Shown here: piece by piece, positions 41,975-50,343 of the stretch
Layout: each line of letters starts with the position of its first letter
Position numbering within the stretch: position 1 is the first letter of the stretch
NCBI GenBank assembly: GCA_900314845.1
Contig: OMWV01000037.1
Coordinates: 1-64,000, forward strand
Reading direction: 5' to 3'
Length of the DNA: 64,000 nucleotides
Source: an uncultured Eubacteriales bacterium
GTDB taxonomy: Bacteria > Bacillota > Clostridia > Lachnospirales > Lachnospiraceae
The notes under the pieces: generated by a model
What the model was told of the DNA's origin: nothing
What the model saw: the letters and a program-made list of their open reading frames with translations, nothing else
Databases searched by the model: none
Made by a program: the position numbers and the translations under genes

Positions 41975-42766
41975 ATGGCATATCTGAAGATTGACGTCAA
42001 GGACATCCATAAGCATTATGAGGATCCGTCCAGAGGGCGCAGCAAGAAGGACGCGGCAGAAACCAGATATGTGCTGAATGATTTGAATCTGGAAATCTAC
42101 AACCATGAATTTATCTGTCTTCTGGGCCATTCCGGGTGTGGGAAATCAACGCTGCTTAACCTTATTGCAGGCTATATAAAGCCGGATAAGGGAAGCATAC
42201 TCCTTGATGGCGGGACAAAGACAGTTACAGGACCTGCGGCTGACAGGGCGGTCGTTTTTCAGGAACACGCTCTCTTCCCCTGGTATACGGTAGAAGAGAA
42301 TATAGCATTCGGGCCAAAGGTCATGAAAAAAAGGAAAGAAGAGATAGAACAGATCGTGGACAAATATATCTCCATGATAGGGCTCGAGGAATACAGGAAA
42401 GCATATCCCAGTCAGCTGTCAGGAGGCATGAAGCAGAGAGTCGGTATTGCAAGAGCATTTGCCAATAATGCAGGCATCCTCCTCATGGACGAACCCTTCT
42501 CGGCTCTGGATGAGTTCACAAGATCCACCATGCAGCAGGAGCTGCTGAAAATATGGGGCGCAGATAAAAATGTCACCATCGTATTTATCACCCACAGCAT
42601 AGAAGAAGCGGTTCTTCTGGCGGACAGAGTCATTGTTATGGCAGAGGGAAAGATCGTCTCAGACGAGCATATCACGATGGACAGACAGGAGAGAAATTCT
42701 TCCAATCCGGAATATCTTGCTGAAGTTGAGAAATTTCGTGTCATGCTGCAGGAGACAAATATTTGA
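41975..42766 (+). CDS. ABC transporter ATPase, NitT/TauT/SsuB family
   Basis: A 263-residue ATP-binding subunit with Walker A LLGHSGCGKST, Q-loop VFQEHALFPWYTVEENIAFG, signature SQLSGGMKQRVGIARAF, Walker B ILLMDEPFSALDE and H-loop ITHSIEEAVLLADR, the pattern of importers of nitrate, taurine, sulfonates and thiamine or pyrimidine precursors. It opens the catabolic operon; GAGGGAGGA precedes the ATG. The permease starts 9 bp after it, while the binding protein is encoded further down between enzyme genes, tying transport to the pathway. Confidence 0.94.
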   Translation: MAYLKIDVKDIHKHYEDPSRGRSKKDAAETRYVLNDLNLEIYNHEFICLLGHSGCGKSTLLNLIAGYIKPDKGSILLDGGTKTVTGPAADRAVVFQEHALFPWYTVEENIAFGPKVMKKRKEEIEQIVDKYISMIGLEEYRKAYPSQLSGGMKQRVGIARAFANNAGILLMDEPFSALDEFTRSTMQQELLKIWGADKNVTIVFITHSIEEAVLLADRVIVMAEGKIVSDEHITMDRQERNSSNPEYLAEVEKFRVMLQETNI

Positions 42767-42775
42767 GGTGTTTGT

Positions 42776-43573
42776 ATGAATAAGAAAATAGCATATAATT
42801 CAGCGGTCGTGAAAATAATATCCATTATCTGTTTTGTTGTGGTCTGGCAGCTGCTTGTAATGTTCAACAATAAGGCCCAGTTTATGAATCCTACATTCCT
42901 GCCGGGGCCGATACAGGTCGTAAAGACTATAGTCAGCTATCTTCAGAACGGGACATTTTTCCCTAATATTGCAGCCAGCCTGGTTAGAGTACTCAAAGGA
43001 TATGCCGCAGGTATCGTCATAGCCATTATTCTTGGATATTTTATGGCGAAATCAAAGCTGCTCAACGATATTCTGGATCCTATCCTTGGATTTTTCGGCA
43101 GTATTCCTCCCTATGCCTTCTGTCCTCTTTTCATCATCTGGTTCGGTATAGGGGAGAATTCAAAAATTTTTCTCATCGGCTACACAACGCTTCTTCCCAT
43201 GATCGGCTATGTCGTTCAGGGCGTCAGAAGCGTTGACCCCCTCCTGATCCGTTCGGCAAAAAGTCTGGGAGCATCGGAGATGCAGGTCTTTACCAGGGTT
43301 CTTGTCCCTTCTGCTCTGCCTTATATCCTCAACGGCATGAAGGTCTGTCTGGGACTTACATTCTCAGCTCTGATCGTTGCTGAGATGATGGGAGCAAACG
43401 AAGGTCTGGGTTATATCATTGTAAATGCGAGAAACTGGTTCCTTGTTTCTGATATGTTCATGTCTCTTGTTCTGATCGCTGCCCTTTATACTGCAATGAA
43501 ACAGCTGATCGTATTTGCTGAGAGCAAACTTACAAGCTGGCAGAAATCCGGAATGGATGCGATTGAAAAATGA
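42776..43573 (+). CDS. ABC transporter permease, NitT/TauT/SsuC family
   Basis: The 265-residue inner-membrane subunit has six predicted membrane segments and the family coupling-loop region GVRSVDPLLIRSAKSLGASEMQVFTRVLVPSALPYILNGMKVCLG. It forms the channel for the compound captured by the lipoprotein at 45789. GAGGTG precedes the ATG. Its stop overlaps the amidohydrolase start by 4 bp (ATGA), so import and the first enzyme are translationally coupled. Confidence 0.93.
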   Translation: MNKKIAYNSAVVKIISIICFVVVWQLLVMFNNKAQFMNPTFLPGPIQVVKTIVSYLQNGTFFPNIAASLVRVLKGYAAGIVIAIILGYFMAKSKLLNDILDPILGFFGSIPPYAFCPLFIIWFGIGENSKIFLIGYTTLLPMIGYVVQGVRSVDPLLIRSAKSLGASEMQVFTRVLVPSALPYILNGMKVCLGLTFSALIVAEMMGANEGLGYIIVNARNWFLVSDMFMSLVLIAALYTAMKQLIVFAESKLTSWQKSGMDAIEK

Positions 43574-44946
43574 CAAAAGAAGAAAAACTGACGATATTAA
43601 GCGGCGGATTTGTTGTGACAATGAATGAAAGGCGCCAGATCCTGAAAAATGGTTCCCTTGTCATCTCAAACGACAAGATCCGGGAGATCGGGCCGACAGA
43701 AGATATTCTTGGCAAATACTGGGATAAGAAGGCAAAAAGGATCAGCTGCAGAGGTCATATGATCCTGCCCGGATGTGTAAATACCCATATTCACTGTGCC
43801 CAGTCCCTTGTCCGTGGAATAGCTGAGGATATGGGGAGAGCTCCCTCTTACACATCATCTGTTCCCCAGGGAGATGATCTTTCTCCTGACCAAAGTTATC
43901 TGTTCGGCATGCTTGGTGCTGCGACGGCTTTGCGGTATGGGTCTACAACGATCAGCGATAATTATGCTTGTGAGGCGGAGGAAGCGAAAGCCTTCCAGAA
44001 ACTTGGTATCCGGGCAGTCGTCAGTGAGAGAGTCCATGATATGGATTTTCATTATCTGAGCCAGGAGAAATATGTAAAAGATCCTGGGCTGGGAGAGGAG
44101 CTCCTGCAGAAAAATATTGATCTGCTGGAAAAATATAGTAACCCGGCAGGCAGGATCACGGCAGCTGTTGGGATTCATGCCGCAGATACCTGCAGCAGAG
44201 AATTCTTAAAGAAAGTCAGGCGTGAGACAGAAAAATATCAGGTTCCGACAACTCTTCATCTCTCTCAGAGCCTGATGGAGAACAGGCAGATTAGGGAAAA
44301 ATACAACATGACTCCGACTCAGCTTTTAGAGGACTGCGGTTTCTTAAATGAGAATCTTATGGCCGCTCATTGTATGAATGTCTCTGAAGATGATATCCGA
44401 CAGCTTGCCCATGCCGGAGCACAGATCGTTCATATTCCGGAAGGAAATGCAAAGTCAGGGCGGATCGCTCCTGTATCGGAGATGAGAGATGCCGGCCTGA
44501 ATATAGCAATCGGGACGGACAATGGCGGAGGGAACATGCTGGAGAATATGAGGATGGCTCTGATATCTGAGAGGATTCGAAAAGCTTCTATTCCGGTATC
44601 CTGGCCCATGAAAGTCCTGGAAATGGCAACGATCGGCGGGGCCAGAGCTCTACATATGGATGATAAGATAGGGAGTCTGGAGGAAGGCAAAAAAGCAGAT
44701 ATTATAACAGTTCGGTTTGACAGTCTTCACATGACCCCTGCGGCAAACGCCGTTGGAACACTGGTTCATATGGGCTGCGGGACAGAGATAGATCTTGTCA
44801 TGGTTAATGGGAAGATACTTGTAGAGGACGGGCATCTGACAAGTATAAATGAAGAGGAGCTCATCCGTCAGTGCTCCCGACAGGCATCCGAAATGTGGAG
44901 GCGCGCGGATCCGGAATTTGATGACAACCTTGAGTTCCTTTATTAA
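43570..44946 (+). CDS. TRZ/ATZ-family amidohydrolase (cyclic amidine deaminase-like)
   Basis: A 458-residue metal hydrolase of the TRZ/ATZ (chlorohydrolase, SAH/MTA deaminase, SsnA) group, which deaminates or dechlorinates N-heterocycles. Visible metal and catalytic positions: NTHIH (H73, H75), LHLSQS (H230), AAHCMN (H267) and GTDNGGGN (D317), and the IPEGNAKSG segment. Position 233, usually Glu (H-L-x-E) and used as proton shuttle, is Gln here, which may change the chemistry. It has the usual composite-domain ends (GGFVVTMNE; GKKADIITV...VNGKILVEDG). Likely function: first attack on the imported ring. Substrate not predictable from sequence. Confidence 0.85.
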   Translation: MTKEEKLTILSGGFVVTMNERRQILKNGSLVISNDKIREIGPTEDILGKYWDKKAKRISCRGHMILPGCVNTHIHCAQSLVRGIAEDMGRAPSYTSSVPQGDDLSPDQSYLFGMLGAATALRYGSTTISDNYACEAEEAKAFQKLGIRAVVSERVHDMDFHYLSQEKYVKDPGLGEELLQKNIDLLEKYSNPAGRITAAVGIHAADTCSREFLKKVRRETEKYQVPTTLHLSQSLMENRQIREKYNMTPTQLLEDCGFLNENLMAAHCMNVSEDDIRQLAHAGAQIVHIPEGNAKSGRIAPVSEMRDAGLNIAIGTDNGGGNMLENMRMALISERIRKASIPVSWPMKVLEMATIGGARALHMDDKIGSLEEGKKADIITVRFDSLHMTPAANAVGTLVHMGCGTEIDLVMVNGKILVEDGHLTSINEEELIRQCSRQASEMWRRADPEFDDNLEFLY

Positions 44947-44971
44947 CAAACATCACAGGGGGGGTACAGTT

Positions 44972-45718
44972 GTGGAAAAAGTGATTTATGATCCAAATGA
45001 ACAGAAGAAGATAGGGATGCTTACACCTTCATCAAATACAGTGCTTGAGCCTATCTGCTCTAACATGCTGGCAGGACTTGAAAAGACCGTGACCGTCCAC
45101 TATGGACGGTTCCGGGTAACGAAAATTTCTCTTGAAGATGACGCTTTGAGTCAGTTTGATGATGAACCTATGCTTGAAGCATCCAGACTTCTGGCAGATG
45201 CCGATGTAGACGTCATCGCCTGGAATGGAACGTCCGGCGGCTGGCTGGGCTTTGATACAGATGTCCGGCTCTGTGACAGGATAAAGCAGGAGACAGGCAT
45301 CTGTGCAACGACGAGTATGCTGTCACAGATGAAGCTTTTCAGGAAAGACCATGTGAAGAGGATCCATCTCATCACTCCGTATACAAAGGATATTCAGGAA
45401 AAACTGATCCGGGAATATGCAAAATACGGGATAGAGGTAGTAAATAACACCTGCCTGGAACAATATGTAAACCGTTCCTTTTCTCTTATCCCTCATGAAA
45501 GAATAGAGGAAATGTTTGCACAGGTCTGCACGGAGCCTGCGGATGGAATATCTGTCGTATGTACAAATTTCCCCGCTATGTGGGATGTAAAGGCAATGGA
45601 AGAAAAGTATGGGATCACAGTATACGATACCATAAATACGGTCGTATGGGACTGCCTGGATATGGCGGGGCTAGACCCGGCCCTTGTTCAAAACTGGGGC
45701 AGGCTATTTGAAAAATGA
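44972..45718 (+). CDS. Maleate isomerase/arylmalonate decarboxylase-like enzyme
   Basis: The 248-residue protein belongs to the Asp/Glu racemase superfamily, in the branch with maleate cis-trans isomerase and arylmalonate decarboxylase: GMLTPSSNTVLEP near the N-terminus (residues 15-27), GTSGG at 86-90, ISVVCTNFPAMWD with Cys197. Two-cysteine racemases and isomerases have a Cys at the first site; here that position is in G-T-S, leaving one catalytic Cys, as in arylmalonate decarboxylase. That points to decarboxylation or a one-base reaction, by inference. GTG 44972 is chosen (GGGGGGG 7 bp upstream); an open frame extends further up but lacks a ribosome site. It lies between deaminase and binding-protein genes. 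Confidence 0.8.
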   Translation: MEKVIYDPNEQKKIGMLTPSSNTVLEPICSNMLAGLEKTVTVHYGRFRVTKISLEDDALSQFDDEPMLEASRLLADADVDVIAWNGTSGGWLGFDTDVRLCDRIKQETGICATTSMLSQMKLFRKDHVKRIHLITPYTKDIQEKLIREYAKYGIEVVNNTCLEQYVNRSFSLIPHERIEEMFAQVCTEPADGISVVCTNFPAMWDVKAMEEKYGITVYDTINTVVWDCLDMAGLDPALVQNWGRLFEK

Positions 45719-45788
45719 TAGATCGGCGGAACCAGCCGCATGATTTATAAAGTCATCACTACATGCATAAGATGAAAGGAGAAACAAT

Positions 45789-46931
45789 ATGATAAAGACA
45801 AAACTCAGGAAAATGTTGACAGCTTTTGCAGCAGCTTCTATGCTTGCATTTTCTCTTACAGGATGCGGGGGCAGCTCTTCTTCCTCGTCTGCAGAAACTC
45901 AGGCTCCTGCAGCTTCTTCAGCTGAAACTGCAGCTTCCCAGTCATCTGCTGCCGGCAGTTCATCTGCTTCTTCAGAGATTGGAGCCCCCGAGACAAAGAA
46001 ATTCACACTTTACGGTGTAAACGATCTGCAGATTTCTGCTGCCATGATGGTAGCAGAAAAGGAAGGATATTTCAAAGACGAGGGTCTTGATGTAGACACT
46101 GTCTATATGAACAATGTCCCTGAGATTGCAGCAATAATGGCAAATGGGGAGGCGAAAATCGCCTGTGCCAATAATTATTCGACCCCTTCCTGGGTAACGA
46201 ACGGAGCACCGACAACAATCATTTCTCCTACCGTAAATATGGGCGGTACTCAGTGCCTGCTCCTCAGAAAGGGAATCGAGATAAAGTCCCCCAAGGATCT
46301 GGAAGGATTGACCATGGGTATGGTATCCGGTTCAACCCAGTACGTATGTTTTATCAATATGTGCCAGGCGACAGGCATTGACCCATCCAAGATCAAGGTA
46401 TCTACCCTTCAGTTTGCTGATCAGCTCTCAGCCCTGTCATCCGGTGATATCGATATCATGGCAGTTCCGGAACCCTGGGTAACAAAGGCACAGGAACAGG
46501 AAGGCGCAACCCTTCTTTGCAGCGGTACAAAATCTTATATCCCGGGATATGAGGGCGATGTAACATGGTGCAATCTCTACTCCACATTGAATGCAAATAC
46601 AGACTGGGCAAAGGAAAACCCGAACACAGTAGAACATGTTCTTCGTGCATTTGCCAAGGCTACAGATTTTATAAATGATAACAGGGATGAAGCCGTAAAG
46701 ATCTGTGCAGAGCATATCGGAATGTCCGAGGACGATACAAAAAAGATTATGAGTGAGAATGTATACAAATTTGGAGCAGATGATACCTATGTAGAGACAA
46801 CAAAGGAGCTTGAAAAGTTCATGGAGGAAAACAATATCCTTCCTTCTGGCAGCTCTGTACCTTTTGAGAAATATCATGATTTTACTTATCTGAAGGCAGC
46901 CGTCCCTGAAGCTTATACAGCAGCGGAGTGA
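45789..46931 (+). CDS. NMT1/THI5-like ABC substrate-binding lipoprotein
   Basis: A 380-residue lipoprotein: signal peptide with lipobox LTGCG (Cys26), a Ser/Ala/Glu-rich linker to ~65, then a SsuA/ThiY-type binding fold (LYGVNDLQISAAMMVAEKEGYFKDEGLDVDTVY, MANGEAKIACANNYSTPSWVTNGAP, LEGLTMGMVSGSTQYVCF, DIDIMAVPEPWVTKAQEQ). This family captures pyrimidines, thiamine precursors, sulfonates, nitrate and riboflavin. It completes the importer with the genes at 41975 and 42776. AAAGGAG precedes the ATG. A Gly-Gly-Thr-Gln and several Tyr/Trp in the cleft regions would suit a flat ring ligand, but that is speculation. Confidence 0.9.
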   Translation: MIKTKLRKMLTAFAAASMLAFSLTGCGGSSSSSSAETQAPAASSAETAASQSSAAGSSSASSEIGAPETKKFTLYGVNDLQISAAMMVAEKEGYFKDEGLDVDTVYMNNVPEIAAIMANGEAKIACANNYSTPSWVTNGAPTTIISPTVNMGGTQCLLLRKGIEIKSPKDLEGLTMGMVSGSTQYVCFINMCQATGIDPSKIKVSTLQFADQLSALSSGDIDIMAVPEPWVTKAQEQEGATLLCSGTKSYIPGYEGDVTWCNLYSTLNANTDWAKENPNTVEHVLRAFAKATDFINDNRDEAVKICAEHIGMSEDDTKKIMSENVYKFGADDTYVETTKELEKFMEENNILPSGSSVPFEKYHDFTYLKAAVPEAYTAAE

Positions 46932-46936
46932 TGGCT

Positions 46937-48301
46937 ATGAAAGAACTTGACCTTCTCATAAAAAATGCAAAGATCGTTACAGCAGATACTACTTTTTCAG
47001 GTCAGATCGGCAGCAGAGACGGCAAGATCGTTTATATCGGCGCAGCGGGTGAAGAGGCACCCGCTGCCGCAAAAACAGTGGATATCTCGGGCAAGTACCT
47101 GCTGCCCGGAGCCATAGACCCACATTGCCATTTTCAGGATCCGGGTTTTACCCAGAGAGAAGATTTTGAACATGGAACCATGGCAGCTGCTGCCGGCGGA
47201 ATGACAACTGTTCTGTCTCATCCGCTTGACAATCCGCCTCAGACAACATTTGAAAATCTAAGGGTAAAAGAAGAAGCATATGAAGGGAATGCCTATGTGG
47301 ATTATGGTATCCACGTCGGGGCAACAGCTGATAATCTCGACCTGATCCCCAGGCTCTGGAAGGAAACAGGAGCAACAGCCGTTAAAATGTTCATGTGTTT
47401 TTCTGTTAAGGAATTTCCCTTTGTCGATGACCTGGCTATGATCACAGCCCTGAAGCAGATCGCATCCGTCGACGGGCTGGCAATCATCCATGCAGAAAGT
47501 GACGGAATCCTGAAAGAGGCAGAAGCTCAGGTAAAAAAGACAGGAAAATGTGACGGAATGGCCTACAATCGCACGCATCCAAAGGAAGCGGAGATAGAGG
47601 CGATAACCAGGGCCCTTTATTTCCTTGAGATAACCTCATGCAGTGGAGTTATCCTTCATGTGAGCACAGCAGAAGGACTGAGACTGATCCGTGCTGCCAA
47701 AGAGAGAGGAGTAAAGGTCTATGCGGAATCTGCTCCTCACCTTTTCCAGTTTGTCGATGAAGATATGAAAGAAAAGGGCCCTTTCCTTAAATTTTCTCCT
47801 GTCATGCATGACAGAGAAAATCAGAAGGAAATGTGGGATCTGATCGGCAAAGGATATGTAGATTATATAGGCAGCGACCATAGTCCTTATACCTATGAAG
47901 AAAAGATGAAGGGCATAGACGATATATTTTTGGCTCCCAATGGCATACCGGGAATAGAGACAAGCCTTGCTGTATTCTTAAACGGTGTAAATGAGGGCAG
48001 GCTGACATTGAATCAGTTGGTGCGGATGACAAGTCTTAATACAGCAAGCATCTATGGACTTGCCCCCGAAAAAGGAAGTCTTGCCCTGGGAACGGATGCC
48101 GATTATACCATTGTTGATATGGAGCTGAAAAAGGCCATAAGCGCCGATCAGCTGAAGTCAAAATGCAAGTGGTCCCCTTACTTTGGCGTGGAACTGAAGG
48201 GCTGGCCTGTGATGACGGTTGTTCGGGGAAATATTGTCTATCAGGATGGGGAGATCACCGGCCAGAAAGGTTACGGGAAGTATATTAAGAGGAAAAAATA
48301 A
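46937..48301 (+). CDS. Allantoinase/hydantoinase-like cyclic amidohydrolase
   Basis: A 454-residue enzyme of the dihydroorotase-allantoinase-hydantoinase family, which opens cyclic ureides at a two-metal centre. Ligands in place: DPHCHF (H63, H65), carboxylated Lys candidate in AVKMFMCFS (K150), IHAES (H185), LHVST (H241) and GSDHSPY (D314). The DPGFTQREDFEHGTMAAAAGGMTT stretch and FMCFSVKEFPFV are more allantoinase-like than D-hydantoinase-like. ATG 46937 is preferred, 8 bp after GGAG; GTG 46928 and ATG 46931 lie too close. It should hydrolyse the ring to an N-carbamoyl (or allantoate-like) product for the next enzyme, 1 bp downstream. True substrate open: hydantoin, dihydropyrimidine, allantoin or cyclic imide. 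Confidence 0.87.
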   Translation: MKELDLLIKNAKIVTADTTFSGQIGSRDGKIVYIGAAGEEAPAAAKTVDISGKYLLPGAIDPHCHFQDPGFTQREDFEHGTMAAAAGGMTTVLSHPLDNPPQTTFENLRVKEEAYEGNAYVDYGIHVGATADNLDLIPRLWKETGATAVKMFMCFSVKEFPFVDDLAMITALKQIASVDGLAIIHAESDGILKEAEAQVKKTGKCDGMAYNRTHPKEAEIEAITRALYFLEITSCSGVILHVSTAEGLRLIRAAKERGVKVYAESAPHLFQFVDEDMKEKGPFLKFSPVMHDRENQKEMWDLIGKGYVDYIGSDHSPYTYEEKMKGIDDIFLAPNGIPGIETSLAVFLNGVNEGRLTLNQLVRMTSLNTASIYGLAPEKGSLALGTDADYTIVDMELKKAISADQLKSKCKWSPYFGVELKGWPVMTVVRGNIVYQDGEITGQKGYGKYIKRKK

Positions 48302-48302
48302 C

Positions 48303-49568
48303 ATGGATGCTAGCAGAATAAAAAGAAGACTGCAGAAAATGCGGGAGTTTACATCAACTCCGGGTCAGGGAGTGACCAGGCTTCCTTTCTCAGCCCATGC
48401 CAGGCATGGGGCTTCCTATCTTCTGAATCAGATGAAGGAAGCTGGCCTTCAGGCCTGGATAGATCTGGTGGGAAATGTCAGAGGCATACTCCCTGCCGAT
48501 AAGCCCGGCGCACAGACCATCATAGCCGCTTCCCACTATGACACCGTAAAGCATGGCGGTGAATTTGACGGCATCGCCGGTGTCATTTGTGCCATAGAGC
48601 TTGCACAGCTTTTGCAGGAAAGCGGGATTCCCAGAAAATATAATCTGGAGGTCATCGCTTTCAACGACGAAGAGGGAATGATGTTTGGTTCCGGCTGTCT
48701 GGGAAGCAAATCCCTGACAGGCCAGATCGATCAGGAATATATCACCCATCTGACAGATGAAAATGGAATTTCCATCAGGGAATGGATCAATCGCTGGGGT
48801 AATGATCCGGATAAGATTGGGGAACAGAAGATAGATCTTGACCGGGTCAGGGCATATTTTGAGGTTCATATAGAGCAGGGCCCGGTCCTGGATTCTGAGA
48901 AACTGGATCTGGGAGTCGTAAACTGCATCGTAGGATTGCTCAGATGTTCTGTCAGTATACATGGAAGGGCCGATCACGCGGGTACGACGCCCATGGACAT
49001 GAGAAGAGACTCCATAAATATCGCAGCAAAGGTCATATCTAAACTGGATGAGTATGCAGCAGACGAGCAGAATGGCTCTGTCGCTACCTGCGGTTTTATC
49101 CGTGCTCTGCCAAATGCTATGAATGTTGTGGCAGGGGAATGTGAATTTACGATAGATCTCAGGTCTCAGGACGATAATTCCATTGAAATTATGAAGTATA
49201 AGATTACCCAGCTTCTTAATTCCCTGACCCGCAAGTGCGGCGCTTCATGGGATATGGATATCAAACTCCGCCAGCATCCGGTCTATATGAACGATGAACT
49301 TGTTCGCAGCCTTGAAAATAACTGCAGGAAAGAGCATTTTTCATATAAGACTATGTTAAGCGGTGCAGCTCATGATGCTATGGTCTTTGCCGATAAAGTG
49401 GATACAGCCATGATCTTTGTCCCCAGCAAGGACGGAAGAAGTCACTGCCCTGAGGAACATTCAGAGTATGAGGACTTTGGAAAGGCAGTTCAGGTTCTGT
49501 ATGATACAGTAAGTTCTTTGATGCAAGAGACAAATCAGGATGAGATAAGCGAGGTGAGTGGGTCATGA
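48303..49568 (+). CDS. M20 amidohydrolase (allantoate / N-carbamoyl amino acid hydrolase)
   Basis: A 421-residue metallo-amidase of the AllC/HyuC/AmaB group. It shows HYDTV (H78, D80), FDGIAGV (D90), NDEEG (E123, E124), FEVHIEQGP (H189), GRADHAGTTPMDMR dimerisation/substrate motif, GAAHDA and GRSHCPEEHSE. Such enzymes release ammonia and CO2 from N-carbamoyl amino acids, N-carbamoyl-beta-alanine or allantoate, the products of the enzyme encoded just upstream. ATG 48303 follows the preceding stop by one base with GAGG upstream. The pairing of these two enzymes is the classic two-step ureide/hydantoin/dihydropyrimidine route. Confidence 0.9.
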   Translation: MDASRIKRRLQKMREFTSTPGQGVTRLPFSAHARHGASYLLNQMKEAGLQAWIDLVGNVRGILPADKPGAQTIIAASHYDTVKHGGEFDGIAGVICAIELAQLLQESGIPRKYNLEVIAFNDEEGMMFGSGCLGSKSLTGQIDQEYITHLTDENGISIREWINRWGNDPDKIGEQKIDLDRVRAYFEVHIEQGPVLDSEKLDLGVVNCIVGLLRCSVSIHGRADHAGTTPMDMRRDSINIAAKVISKLDEYAADEQNGSVATCGFIRALPNAMNVVAGECEFTIDLRSQDDNSIEIMKYKITQLLNSLTRKCGASWDMDIKLRQHPVYMNDELVRSLENNCRKEHFSYKTMLSGAAHDAMVFADKVDTAMIFVPSKDGRSHCPEEHSEYEDFGKAVQVLYDTVSSLMQETNQDEISEVSGS

Positions 49569-50086
49569 ATGAGGTACTTCAGGTAATCAGACAGCGCAGG
49601 GCTGTACGCTCTTATAAAGAGGATATGATCCCGGATAAAGATCTGGAACAGATCCTTGAGGCAGGCAGATATGCCGCCAGCGCTCACAACGGTCAGCCCT
49701 GCATCGCTCTTGTTATTCGCGACCGTCAGGTGATCAGCCGGCTGAATGAGATAAATGCGGCGGTAAAGGGTGTGCCGGGAACAGATCAGTTTTATGGCGC
49801 TCCCGTGGTAATCGCTGTTTTGGCAGATAAAAGGGAACCGACCTATATCAAGGATGGCAGTCTTGTGATCGGCAATATGATGCTTGCCGCCAAAAGTCTC
49901 GGTATAGCCAGCTGCTGGATAAACCGGGCAGACAAGGAGTTTGAGTCTGATTATGGCAAAAAGCTTCTCTCTTCTCTGGGGATCAGCGATGATTATGCAG
50001 GCGTTGGACATTGCATTCTTGGATATGCTAAGGGCGATGAGCCGGCGGCTAAGCCGAGAAAGGAAAAATTCAGCTATTATATCTGA
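49565..50086 (+). CDS. Nitroreductase-family FMN oxidoreductase
   Basis: The 173-residue protein is a compact nitroreductase: FMN phosphate-binding RQRRAVRSYKEDMIPDKDLEQILEAGRYAAS with AHNGQPC, and LVIGNMMLAAKSLGIASCWI plus HCILGYAKGDEP near the end. Enzymes of this fold reduce nitro groups, quinones, enals or semialdehydes with NAD(P)H; RutE of the Rut pyrimidine pathway is one precedent for the family in ring catabolism. The start overlaps the preceding stop by 4 bp (ATGA), so it belongs to the operon. A terminator follows at 50137. Likely role is reduction of a pathway intermediate. Confidence 0.88.
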   Translation: MNEVLQVIRQRRAVRSYKEDMIPDKDLEQILEAGRYAASAHNGQPCIALVIRDRQVISRLNEINAAVKGVPGTDQFYGAPVVIAVLADKREPTYIKDGSLVIGNMMLAAKSLGIASCWINRADKEFESDYGKKLLSSLGISDDYAGVGHCILGYAKGDEPAAKPRKEKFSYYI

Positions 50087-50136
50087 ACCTGCATATATTC
50101 TGCTTTCATACCAATTATTTTATTCTTCCTCTAAAT

Positions 50137-50188
50137 AAAGTCCGCTTATTACAAATATTCAAGATATCTGTAATGAGAGGACTTTTTT
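50137..50188 (+). terminator. Terminator of the catabolic operon
   Basis: AAAGTCC..TTATTACA (from 50137) pairs with TGTAATGA..GGACTTT (to ~50185), then further T residues. Confidence 0.85.
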
Positions 50189-50343
50189 CTCCGTTGTACC
50201 TCTGGAGGGATATGACTTTTGTTTAGATAAAAGCGTAAGAAATGATAAATGGCAGTTATCTTTCGTTCCTGTGAAGACAATGGACTGCAGGTATGATAAG
50301 ATAAAAGAGACTGAAAGCGGAGAGAAAAGGGGAGAAGAGTGTA

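Noticed and set aside
43570..49568. Standard purine/allantoin catabolism cluster
   Set aside because: The hydantoinase-like and M20 enzymes would fit, but xanthine dehydrogenase, ureidoglycolate and carbamate kinase genes are missing and the AMDase-like enzyme is unexplained.
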